In this document: positions 1-9,019 of the stretch, piece by piece | Position numbering within the stretch: position 1 is the stretch's first letter | Layout of the letters: the number at the start of each line of letters is the position of its first letter | NCBI GenBank assembly: GCA_039818825.1 | Contig: JBCBTD010000028.1 | Location: forward strand, 1-50,724 | DNA from: JBCBTD01 sp039818825 | GTDB taxonomy: Bacteria > Pseudomonadota > Alphaproteobacteria > Geminicoccales > Geminicoccaceae | Direction: 5' to 3' | Length of the DNA stretch: 50,724 nt | The notes under the pieces: model-generated | The model's database searches: none | Told to the model about the DNA's origin: nothing | Seen by the model: the letters and a program-made list of their open reading frames with translations, nothing else | Made by a program: the position numbers and the translations under genes

Positions 1-1308
<1,308 letters not shown>

Positions 1309-1365
1309 CGTTGGCGGGCACGCCGCCGCGTCTCTGATGAACCCGCTGACCAAGGCGTCGCGGCG

Positions 1366-3201
1366 ATGACCGCGGCGGCACTGTTCGTCTTCGCGCTGTT
1401 GGCCGTCGCCATCGTGCTGTTCGCCACCAACGCCCTGCCGATGGACGTCGTCGCCCTGTTGCTGCTGCTCAGTTTGTTGCTGGGCGACGTCGTCACCGTG
1501 CCGCAGGCGTTGGCCGGCTTCGGCGATCCGGTCGTCTTGATGATCGCCGGGCTCTTCGTGGTTGGCGAAGCGCTGGTGACGACCGGCATCGCCGCACGGG
1601 TCGGCGCTTTCCTGGTGCGTGTAGGCGGGGCCAGCGAGACCCGATTGATCCTGGCGTTGATGCTCACGGTCGGGTTCGGCGGAGCGTTCGTGAGCTCTAC
1701 CGGCGTGGTCGCCATCTTCATCCCGATCGTTCTCGGGATCGCGGCCAAGACCGGCGTGGCGCGGGCGAAGCTGATGCTGCCGTTGGCGTTCGCTGCCCTC
1801 ATCAGCGGGATGATGACACTCATCTCGACGCCGCCCAACCTGGTCGTGAACGCCGAGCTGCGGCTTCAAGAGCTCCAGCCCTTCGGCTTCTTCGCGTTCA
1901 CGCCGATCGGCCTCGCCGTGCTGGTCATCGGTGTCGTCTACATGCTCGCCGTCGGCCGCTGGCTCGTACCCGACCAAGCCTTACCAAGCGGCGACGCGCG
2001 GCGTGGGCGCACCATCGCCGAACTGGCGGCCGTCTACGGCCTGACGGACAGGGTCCACTGGGTTCGGATACCTTGGACCTCGCCCTGCGTCGGCCAGACC
2101 ATCGGTGAGGCGTCGCTGCGCACTCGCTACGGCGTATCGATCGTCGCCTTCGGCCGCGGAAGTGGTCGTGATCTCGAGGTTACTCCAGCCCTCACACAGA
2201 GCCGTTTCCGCGCCAACGACCTGGTCATCGCCGTCGGCGAGCCCGAACGGATCGAGCGTTTCGTCACGGAGAACGCCCTCGTGGCGGTGCCCAGCTCGAC
2301 GATCGACGCCAGTGCCTTCGTCAAGGAGATGGGCGTCGCCGAAGTGATGGTCGCGCCCGACTCGGCGCTGATCGGCAAGACGCTCGTCGAAGCGGCGTTC
2401 CGGAGCCGGCGGCGCGTCAACGTCCTCGCCATCCGGCGCATGGGCCAGCCGCTCGAGGGCACACTCGCAGAGGAACGCCTTGCCCTCGGCGACGCCCTGC
2501 TGGTCAGCGGCCGCTGGCAGGACCTGCGCTCCTTGTTGGAGGAACGCGGCGACTTCGTGACCTTGAGCCTGCCGAACGAGGTCGACGACGTTGCCCCGGC
2601 CCATCGCGCCGCGCCGCAGGCGGTGGCCATCCTGGTGGCGATGGTCGCCGCGATGACCTTTCAACTGGTGCCGAACGTCGCCGCGGTGATGCTGGCCGCC
2701 GTGGCGATGATCCTCGCCGGCTGCATCCCGCGGCCGGCAGCCTACGCCTCGATCAACTGGCCGAGCCTCGTGCTGATCGCCGGGATGTTGCCGATGGCAA
2801 CCGCCCTGCAGAACACCGGCGCAACCGACCTCATGGTCGCCGGCCTGGTCGAGAGCCTCGGCGGCTTCGGCAGCTTGGCGATGCTGGCTGGCCTGTTCGT
2901 GCTGACCGCCGCCCTCGGCATGTTCATCTCCAACACGGCGACAGCGGTACTGGTCGCGCCGATCGCCATCGGGGTGGCCGCCGATCTCGGCGTATCGCCG
3001 TATCCATTCGCCATGACCGTGGCCGTCGCTGCGTCGGCGGCGTTCATGACGCCCGTGTCTTCGCCGGTGAACACCCTGGTCGTCGATCCGGGCGGCTATC
3101 GGTTCGTCGATTTCGTCAAGGTCGGCGTACCGATGACGCTTCTGGTCATGGTCGTGACCATGCTCGTCGTCCCGATGCTCTTCCCGCTCGGCGGCCCCTG
3201 A
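1366..3201 (+). CDS. SLC13/DASS-family permease with central TrkA-C (RCK_C) domains
   Basis: Predicted inner-membrane anion transporter, 611 residues. It has hydrophobic helices in about residues 1-200, a soluble middle (about 205-410) with two RCK_C/TrkA-C-like repeats, and a second hydrophobic half (about 415-611). The two halves each carry family-type motifs: STPPNLVVNAEL near 150 and FISNTATAVLVAP near 520. The domain order matches the SLC13 permeases of the YfbS type, which transport dicarboxylates, sulfate or related anions; the substrate cannot be told from sequence. It starts 57 bases after ettA on the same strand. A ten-codon ATG frame (1337) overlaps the start and is probably not a gene. 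Confidence 0.9.
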   Translation: MTAAALFVFALLAVAIVLFATNALPMDVVALLLLLSLLLGDVVTVPQALAGFGDPVVLMIAGLFVVGEALVTTGIAARVGAFLVRVGGASETRLILALMLTVGFGGAFVSSTGVVAIFIPIVLGIAAKTGVARAKLMLPLAFAALISGMMTLISTPPNLVVNAELRLQELQPFGFFAFTPIGLAVLVIGVVYMLAVGRWLVPDQALPSGDARRGRTIAELAAVYGLTDRVHWVRIPWTSPCVGQTIGEASLRTRYGVSIVAFGRGSGRDLEVTPALTQSRFRANDLVIAVGEPERIERFVTENALVAVPSSTIDASAFVKEMGVAEVMVAPDSALIGKTLVEAAFRSRRRVNVLAIRRMGQPLEGTLAEERLALGDALLVSGRWQDLRSLLEERGDFVTLSLPNEVDDVAPAHRAAPQAVAILVAMVAAMTFQLVPNVAAVMLAAVAMILAGCIPRPAAYASINWPSLVLIAGMLPMATALQNTGATDLMVAGLVESLGGFGSLAMLAGLFVLTAALGMFISNTATAVLVAPIAIGVAADLGVSPYPFAMTVAVAASAAFMTPVSSPVNTLVVDPGGYRFVDFVKVGVPMTLLVMVVTMLVVPMLFPLGGP

Positions 3202-3359
3202 CGCCCCTGCTCGCAGCGACCGCCCGACCGAGTTCGCCTTCGATTGACATCGATCGGACCGCCCGTACCCTCGCCTCGCGCCCCAGTTCAAGAGAGCGCG
3301 ATGCCGGCATGCGCGTCAGCGCAGCGGCAAACCAATGGATGGCCCAGGGAGGACGACCG

Positions 3360-4505
3360 ATGACCCTACCTACCGAACCGGTGGGCTCGCTGCCGCGCCC
3401 GCAAAAGTTGCAGCAGGCGATAGCAGCCTACGACGCCGGCGACATCGACCATGCGGCCCTCGTCCGCGAACAGGACGCCGCTTGCCGCGACTCGATCGAG
3501 CGAATGCAAGCCACCGGCTCGCCGATCGTCTCGGACGGTGAGCAGCGGGCGTCGAGCTTCGCCACCTATCCGTTGACGGACACGCTGGCCGGCACCGGCC
3601 TCGCCACCAATCTCGCCGCCGACGGCCAGTACTTCGCCATCTTCACCGACGGCCATCACCGCCAATTGCCGCGGCTGACCGGCGGTCCCTTTCGCTACAA
3701 GACCTACGCCGCCGACTATTTGAAGCTGTCGCTACCCATGGCCACCAAGCCGATGAAGCAAGCGGTGATCGCGCCGTCGATGCTCTCGCTGCTCTATCCA
3801 CTCGACGACGACATCCCTGGCTATCCGCGCGCGCAGTTCCACGGCGACTTGGTCGACGAGTGCGAGAAGGACATCCGCCAGTGCTTCGCAGCCGGCGCCG
3901 TCCGGGTTTCGATCGACTTCACGGAAGGACGCCTAGCCTGCCGCAACGATCCGCAGAACCCTTGGACCGGGCGCGGCATGCTCGACTTCTTCATCGAGCT
4001 CAACAACCGCGTGCTCGAACGGTTCGACGCCGACGAGCGGCGCAACATCGGCATTCACACCTGCCCTGGTGGCGATTGCGATGCCACGCACAGCGCCGAC
4101 GTCGACTACGCCGACCTGCTGCCGAGCATGTTCAAGATGAACGCCGGCTACTTCCTCATCCAGCTGGCTAGCGAGCCGGACAAGGAGCGGGTCTACGAGC
4201 TGATCGGCCGGCACAGCCGCGCGGACGCGGCAGGGGTCGCCCAAGTCGCCTTCATCGGCGTCATCAACCCACAGAACCCACGGGTCGAAACGGCCGAAGA
4301 AGTAGCCGACGACTTGGTGTTGGCAGCGAAGCACGTCCCGACCGCGCGCCTCGGCGCCACCGACGATTGTGGCTTCTCGCCCTTCAGCACCGACGTCAAA
4401 CCCAAGCACGGCTCGCCGGACGTCGCCCGCGACATCGCATTCCAGAAGATCAGCGCGCGGATCGCCGGCGCCGCTCTTGCCGCCAAGCGCCTCGACCTCG
4501 GCTGA
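3360..4505 (+). CDS. Stand-alone MetE C-terminal-type (cobalamin-independent methionine synthase-like) protein
   Basis: This 381-residue protein resembles only the C-terminal catalytic barrel of MetE (COG0620), with no N-terminal folate-recognition half. MetE-type enzymes move a methyl group to a thiol held by zinc. Candidate zinc ligands are the His and Cys of HTCPGGD (about residues 230-232) and the Cys of DDCGFSPF (about 334). It opens with the family's PVGSLPRP motif. I chose ATG 3360 because AGGGAGG lies 7 bases upstream; an in-frame ATG at 3309 has nothing comparable. Single-domain homologues may use other methyl donors, so the reaction is left open. Its 3' end faces the dehalogenase gene across a hairpin. 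Confidence 0.85.
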   Translation: MTLPTEPVGSLPRPQKLQQAIAAYDAGDIDHAALVREQDAACRDSIERMQATGSPIVSDGEQRASSFATYPLTDTLAGTGLATNLAADGQYFAIFTDGHHRQLPRLTGGPFRYKTYAADYLKLSLPMATKPMKQAVIAPSMLSLLYPLDDDIPGYPRAQFHGDLVDECEKDIRQCFAAGAVRVSIDFTEGRLACRNDPQNPWTGRGMLDFFIELNNRVLERFDADERRNIGIHTCPGGDCDATHSADVDYADLLPSMFKMNAGYFLIQLASEPDKERVYELIGRHSRADAAGVAQVAFIGVINPQNPRVETAEEVADDLVLAAKHVPTARLGATDDCGFSPFSTDVKPKHGSPDVARDIAFQKISARIAGAALAAKRLDLG

Positions 4506-4516
4506 CGTCCGGACCG

Positions 4517-4544
4517 CCACCGGCGCTCGACGTCGCGCCGGTGG
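4517..4544. terminator. Bidirectional intrinsic terminator between convergent genes
   Basis: CCACCGGCGC (4517-4526) and GCGCCGGTGG (4535-4544) form a perfect 10-bp stem with an 8-base loop. It lies in the 42-base gap between the stop of the MetE-like gene and the stop of the minus-strand hydrolase. There is no long T tract on either side, which is common in GC-rich genomes. It probably serves both strands. Confidence 0.7.
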
Positions 4545-4547
4545 TCG

Positions 4548-5432
4548 TCACCCGGTTCCGAGGAACGAACGAAGCGCCGCGGTGACCTCGTCTGGCGCCT
4601 CCTCCGGCAGGAAGTGGCCACATGGCATGACGGCCGCTCGAACACTCTCGGGCTCGGCATGTTTGACGCGCCACGTCGCCGGCACATCGAAGTGCCGATG
4701 CATGAGCCCCTTCTCGCCCCAAAGCACCAAGAGTGGGCAGCGGATCCGTGCCTGCTCGTCGGCGCGGTCGTGATCGAGGTCGATGGTTGCCGCGGCACGA
4801 TAGTCCTCGCACATCGCGTGGACCGTTCGCGGGTCCTGGATACACCGCTCGTACTCGGCGACGACCGCGGGGGGGAAAGCCTCGCTCGCCGATCCCCAGC
4901 GGCCGAGCTTGGCCCGCAGATAGGCGATCGGCTCGGCGTTGATCAGATCTTCCGGCAGCGGTGCCGGCTGGACCAGGAAGAACCAGTGATAGTAGCCCGT
5001 GGCGATGGCCTGGTTGGTTGCCTCGAACAGCGTCCTGGTCGGTACGATGTCCAGCAGCGCCAACTTGCCGACCCGCTCCGGATGGTCGAGGACCAACCGA
5101 TGCGCCACGCGACCGCCGCGGTCGTGGCCGACCAGATCGAAACGGTCGTGGCCGAGCGCCGCCATGGTCTCGACCATGTCCAGGGCCATCGCGCGCTTGG
5201 CGTAAGGCGCGTGGTGTTGGTCGGTCGGCGGCTTCGAGCTGTCGCCGTAGCCACGGAGATCAGCGCAGACGACGGTGAAGCGCTCGGCCAAGACTGGCGC
5301 CACGGGGTGCCAGATCATGTGGGTCTGCGGAAATCCATGGAGCAGCAGCAGCGGCGGCCCGGAGCCACCGGTACTGACGTGGATCGTCGCCCCACCGACC
5401 TCGACGTCGTGTCTCTCGAAGCCTTCGAACAT
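4548..5432 (-). CDS. Haloacetate/fluoroacetate dehalogenase-like alpha/beta hydrolase
   Basis: A 294-residue cytosolic alpha/beta hydrolase with a complete fluoroacetate dehalogenase active site: nucleophile Asp104 in GHDRGGR, Asp128, and His273 in CGHF. Arg105 and Arg108 would bind the carboxylate, and His149-Trp150 (YYHWFF) plus Tyr211 (EDYRA) would form the halide pocket. Relative to the Rhodopseudomonas enzyme RPA1163 as I remember it (Asp110, Arg111, Arg114, Asp134, His155, Trp156, Tyr219, His280), the offset is a constant 6, then 7-8 after small gaps. It also has HGFPQTHMIWH near 32-42. Such enzymes split fluoro- or chloroacetate to glycolate and halide. The start has GAGGAGG upstream. 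The EamA gene ends 9 bases before it, so the two are probably one operon. Confidence 0.88.
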   Translation of the reverse strand: MFEGFERHDVEVGGATIHVSTGGSGPPLLLLHGFPQTHMIWHPVAPVLAERFTVVCADLRGYGDSSKPPTDQHHAPYAKRAMALDMVETMAALGHDRFDLVGHDRGGRVAHRLVLDHPERVGKLALLDIVPTRTLFEATNQAIATGYYHWFFLVQPAPLPEDLINAEPIAYLRAKLGRWGSASEAFPPAVVAEYERCIQDPRTVHAMCEDYRAAATIDLDHDRADEQARIRCPLLVLWGEKGLMHRHFDVPATWRVKHAEPESVRAAVMPCGHFLPEEAPDEVTAALRSFLGTG

Positions 5433-5441
5433 CGGACCTCC

Positions 5442-6419
5442 TCAGGACGTGTCAGCCCGCCGTGCGCGTAGGGCTTCGCCGCCACCAGAGCCTCGCCCGG
5501 CCAGCCAGATCCCGATCGCGACCAGAGCAGCGGCGACGACGTGGTAGGGGCGGACCTGCTCCCCGAGCAACAGCACAGCGAGCAATGCGCCGTAGATGGG
5601 CACGAGGTTGGTGAAAATCCCGGCCATGTGCGGCCCGAGCTCGCGCACCCCAGCGCCCCAGGCAACGTAGGCGAGCGTCGACGGAAAGAGGATCAGATAC
5701 GCCAAACCCCAGCCGACGGCCGGCGACCACACGAGCCGCGGCTCCTCGACGGTGTAGGCGAGCAGCGACAACGCCAGTCCGGGCAGGATCGTCGCAAGCA
5801 GGAACGGCAGAGGCGGGATGCTCGCCGGGCGGTAGCGGAGGAGCACGCAGTAGAGCGCCCAAAGCCCGATCGCCGCGACCTGAATGAGGTCGCCACGTTG
5901 GAGCTGGAGGGTCGCGACGTTACCGAGGTCACCCTTGCCGACGATGACCACCGCGCCGGCGATCGACAGCAGCACACCCAGCAGCTGGCTCACCCCCAGA
6001 CGATCGCCGGACAGTACCCAGGCCATGCTCACGACGTAGAGCGGCGTCATCGCCGAGATCAACGCGACGTTGAGCGCCGTGGTCGAAGCCAATGCGGTGT
6101 ATTGGAGCAGGTGGAAGCCGCACATGCCAGTCATGCCGAGCCCGCCGATGATCCGCCAGTGCCGCACGAGGTCGACGCGATGCCGCCACAAGGCCGGGCC
6201 ACAGGCAAGGCCGAGGAGCACCGCGGCGCCACTCCACCGGACCAAGTTCAAGGTCACCGGATCGACCATGTCGGCGAGCGAACGGCCGACGATCAGATTG
6301 CCGCCCCAGGTCAACGGCGCGAACGCCAGCAACAGGTAGCTCAGCACCGGCGGTCCGCTGCGACGCCCGTCCACGGCGGTTCGTTCCTTCCCTGACCTTG
6401 TCGTCCCCCCCGCGACCAT
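5442..6419 (-). CDS. EamA/DMT-superfamily transporter
   Basis: About ten hydrophobic helices arranged as two EamA repeats (first from about residue 27, second from about 170), typical of drug/metabolite transporters. The substrate is not predictable. ATG 6419 gives 325 residues; an in-frame ATG at 6479 would add 20 polar residues, so the start is uncertain. It lies directly upstream of the dehalogenase gene with a 9-base gap, which invites the guess that it handles a halogenated acid or a product, but DMT transporters are common beside unrelated enzymes. Confidence 0.82.
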   Translation of the reverse strand: MVAGGTTRSGKERTAVDGRRSGPPVLSYLLLAFAPLTWGGNLIVGRSLADMVDPVTLNLVRWSGAAVLLGLACGPALWRHRVDLVRHWRIIGGLGMTGMCGFHLLQYTALASTTALNVALISAMTPLYVVSMAWVLSGDRLGVSQLLGVLLSIAGAVVIVGKGDLGNVATLQLQRGDLIQVAAIGLWALYCVLLRYRPASIPPLPFLLATILPGLALSLLAYTVEEPRLVWSPAVGWGLAYLILFPSTLAYVAWGAGVRELGPHMAGIFTNLVPIYGALLAVLLLGEQVRPYHVVAAALVAIGIWLAGRGSGGGEALRARRADTS

Positions 6420-6516
6420 AGTGATGCGGCTGCGCTTGCCCAGGCGGCCGCACGCATGGCCTGCCTGACGCACTCGCATCCCTTGAAGCGTGGCGGCGCG
6501 GCACCATCATGGCCGC

Positions 6517-7176
6517 ATGCCATCCGCCGATACCGAACGACTGTTCGAAACTCTGGTCGCCGCCAAGCCGCCCGCCGCCGTCACCGACCCGGGCGTGAAA
6601 GTCCGCCGCTCGGCGTTCGAGAGCCTCGTCAGCTGCCTGCTGAGCGCCCAATCGCGCGATCGGAACACGGCCGCCGCGGCCAAAGCACTGTTCACCGTCG
6701 CCCGAACCCCGGAGGCCATTCTCGCGCTCGACGAGACGGAGACCGCGCGACTGATCAAGCCGTGCGGGCTCTACAACACGAAGGCGAGGAACCTGCGGAA
6801 GCTCTGCACAACGTTGCTGGGGCGGCATGGCGGCACCGTGCCGAAAACGCGGCAGGAGTTGATGGCGTTGCCCGGGATCGGCCGGAAGTGCGCCGACATC
6901 ATGCTGCGCTTCACGTTCGGCCAAGCGGCCGTCGCGGTCGATACGCACGTCTTCCGCGTGGCGAAGCGGCTGGGGTTGTCGGCGGCCCGGACCGAGGCCG
7001 GCGTCGCCCGCGACCTCGACGAAGCGGTGCCGGATCGCTTCAAGATGCAGGCGCACCTGCTGCTGCTCGACCACGGCAAGGCGATCTGCCGCTCGCGGAC
7101 ACCACGCTGCATGGACTGCGCGGTCCGCGGCCTCTGCCCCCGACTCGGCGTCGTCGACGCGGGTACAGCTGATTGA
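6517..7176 (+). CDS. nth: Endonuclease III (DNA glycosylase/AP lyase)
   Basis: Base-excision repair enzyme that removes oxidised pyrimidines and cuts the abasic site. It has a helix-hairpin-helix LPGIGRK with catalytic Lys124, catalytic Asp142 in VDTH, and the C-X6-C-X2-C-X5-C iron-sulfur loop (Cys191, 198, 201, 207). The length of 219 residues is close to E. coli Nth (211). I prefer ATG 6517, because an ATG at 6490 would add nine residues not typical of the family. The divergent EamA gene starts about 100 bases away. Confidence 0.94.
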   Translation: MPSADTERLFETLVAAKPPAAVTDPGVKVRRSAFESLVSCLLSAQSRDRNTAAAAKALFTVARTPEAILALDETETARLIKPCGLYNTKARNLRKLCTTLLGRHGGTVPKTRQELMALPGIGRKCADIMLRFTFGQAAVAVDTHVFRVAKRLGLSAARTEAGVARDLDEAVPDRFKMQAHLLLLDHGKAICRSRTPRCMDCAVRGLCPRLGVVDAGTAD

Positions 7177-7198
7177 GGCCGGAGAAACGCAAAGACCC

Positions 7199-7948
7199 TC
7201 AGCGACGCTCCGGGAACGCCGCGACGAACGGCGCCGAGGCGCGAACCACGGCCGCAGGCCCAGCCGCGAGCGCCCTGCCGTCGCCAAGCAGGACCAGCTG
7301 GTCCGCGGCGCTATCGGCGGGATGGTCGTCCTCCTCCAGCCACACGACGGCGATCCCCCCCACGGCGATGGAGTGCACCAGCTTGAGCAAATGCGGCTTC
7401 GCGCTGGCCGGCAAGCTGGCCGCCAAGCGATCGACGACGATCAGCTTGGGCCGCAAAGCCAGCACCCGCGCCAGCTCCAACAAGGCGCGTTCGGTGACGT
7501 CGAGCGCTCGGGGCCGGGATCCGGCGAGCGCGGACAGACCGACGAAATCAAGCACCTCACCGGCAGCCATCGCCAGTGCCGGAGGCGCGCGCCGGCGCAA
7601 CAGGTCGGCCGGCCAACCGCCGCCGGGCGCGATCATCGCCACCACCAGCGCGTCGACCAACCGCTCGCCGGGCAGGTCCAAAGGCGGGCTGGCGGTGCCG
7701 ACGAGCCCTGCCCGCACGCGCTCGGCAACGGTGCGACGGGTGATCGGACGGCCGAGCCAGTGGATCGAGCCACGCTCTGGATGGCCGCGGCCGACCAGCA
7801 GGTCGGCAAGCACGGCGCAACCGGCTGCACGGCCATCGACGCCAATGACGACGGTGAGTGCGCCGGCGGCAGCACTCAGCGACAAGCCTGCCAACGGCAC
7901 GCCGCCGGGGCTCCTGACGTCGACCGCACGGAGCAGGCTCTCAGCCAT
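7199..7948 (-). CDS. Degenerate LivG-like ABC ATPase (predicted pseudo-ATPase)
   Basis: The 249-residue product aligns over its whole length with ATPases of branched-chain amino acid or urea ABC importers, but the catalytic motifs are gone. The P-loop position reads GVDGRAAGCA (about 36-45, no GKS/T). The signature position reads LDVTERALLELARVLA instead of LSYGQQRLLE. Walker B reads LIVVDRLAASL, without DE. The H-loop region reads VWLEEDDH. The frame is open, with no stop or shift. Its ATG overlaps the last bases of the permease gene (GATGGCTGA). It may be a decaying gene or a protein that has kept the fold for a non-ATPase role. ATP hydrolysis is very unlikely. Confidence 0.7.
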   Translation of the reverse strand: MAESLLRAVDVRSPGGVPLAGLSLSAAAGALTVVIGVDGRAAGCAVLADLLVGRGHPERGSIHWLGRPITRRTVAERVRAGLVGTASPPLDLPGERLVDALVVAMIAPGGGWPADLLRRRAPPALAMAAGEVLDFVGLSALAGSRPRALDVTERALLELARVLALRPKLIVVDRLAASLPASAKPHLLKLVHSIAVGGIAVVWLEEDDHPADSAADQLVLLGDGRALAAGPAAVVRASAPFVAAFPERR

Positions 7949-8819
7949 CGACCGACCGCCACCACCGGCGACCGCTGCGCATCAGTAAGAACATCGCTAG
8001 CGCCACGGTGCCGACCACCGCCAGAAGCGGATCGCCACCAAGGGCGGAGGGCAGTGCCCGCAGCGCCAGTTCGGGGAGCAGCCACAGACCGGCCACGGCT
8101 GCGAGAGTACCGGAAATCGACCCGGCGCCGCCAATCAACACAGCCACCGCCAGTACCAAGCCCAGAACCGGCGACGGTGCCGAGCTACCGGCACCAGCAA
8201 GCACCACGCCGGCGACACCAGCCGCGGCACCGCCGAACGCGGCCGACGTCACCAACAGGCGGAGCGGCGGCAGGCCGAGATTGGCCGCCAGACGGGGTTG
8301 CCGAGCAGCGCGCAGAAGCGCGGCACCTAGACTGGCCTCGCTCCACCAAGCGACAGCCAGGGCCACGGCGGCGAGGGCGACGGCCGCCTGCCACGCGCCT
8401 GCGAGCGCATCACCCGCGACCAGCCGCGAGCCCGCATGGCCAGCTGCCGACACCTCGACCAGGACGGCGAGGAACAAGGTCGAGGCGGCACAGACCATGG
8501 GTCGGAGCGCAGCGGACGGCCCCAGCGCTGCGCCGACGACCGAACCGGCGAACGCAGCCAACAGCAGCGTGAGCGAGGGCGATGCGGCGGGGAGCGCCAA
8601 GGCCACCGACCAGCCGGCAAGTATGGGTAGCGACAGGGCCAACATCGGTCGCCCCGGCAGACCGATGGCAAAATGCGCGGCACTGGCCGCCAGCCCGGCG
8701 ACCGCCGCGAGTTGCAGACCCTCGGTGAGCGCACCTGGCCCGAGAAATCCGACGAAACCAGCAACGCCGGCGGCGATCGTGCCGAACGCAAGCAGGACCA
8801 GCGCCAGTCGAGCGGTCAA
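7941..8819 (-). CDS. LivM-like ABC permease
   Basis: A hydrophobic 292-residue protein with a LivM-like cytoplasmic loop (GAALLRAARQPRLAANLGLP, about residues 160-180) followed by a GSISGT-type segment, as in branched-chain amino acid permeases. I place the start at TTG 8819 because GGGAGGG lies 4 bases upstream, the hydrophobic part begins there, and the longer frame up to 9179 is low-complexity polar sequence. The TTG overlaps the TGA of a 45-codon frame (TTGA). No LivH partner or binding protein is adjacent and the following ATPase is degenerate, so the system is probably incomplete. Confidence 0.65.
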   Translation of the reverse strand: MTARLALVLLAFGTIAAGVAGFVGFLGPGALTEGLQLAAVAGLAASAAHFAIGLPGRPMLALSLPILAGWSVALALPAASPSLTLLLAAFAGSVVGAALGPSAALRPMVCAASTLFLAVLVEVSAAGHAGSRLVAGDALAGAWQAAVALAAVALAVAWWSEASLGAALLRAARQPRLAANLGLPPLRLLVTSAAFGGAAAGVAGVVLAGAGSSAPSPVLGLVLAVAVLIGGAGSISGTLAAVAGLWLLPELALRALPSALGGDPLLAVVGTVALAMFLLMRSGRRWWRSVDG

Positions 8820-8953
8820 GCGACCCTCCCAAGCCCGGCGACCCACGGCACGACGGTCGCCGATGCCAAGCGCGACGGCGGTGCGTAGACAGCCGATGTG
8901 GTGGTGAACCGCCGGGCGAGCAGCAGCCGGGCGACGAACGGAGCCAAGTCCAT
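8816..8953 (-). CDS. Possible 45-residue small protein upstream of livM-like gene
   Basis: ATG 8953 to TGA 8816, starting MDLAPFVARLLLARRF. The stop overlaps the TTG start of the permease (TTGA), the usual geometry of translational coupling, and this is the only reason to list it. No family is recognised. It could be a leader peptide, the remnant of a lost upstream importer gene, or chance. Confidence 0.25.
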   Translation of the reverse strand: MDLAPFVARLLLARRFTTTSAVYAPPSRLASATVVPWVAGLGRVA

Positions 8954-9019
8954 GACGTGTCGTGCCGAGCGGTCGGCTCCCCGGGGCTGGCGAAAACGTG
9001 CCTACGCTAGGACCGGCCC

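Noticed and set aside
6420..6516. Possible fluoride riboswitch upstream of the EamA-dehalogenase operon
   Set aside because: I could not find the conserved pseudoknot elements of the crcB motif in this short divergent gap.
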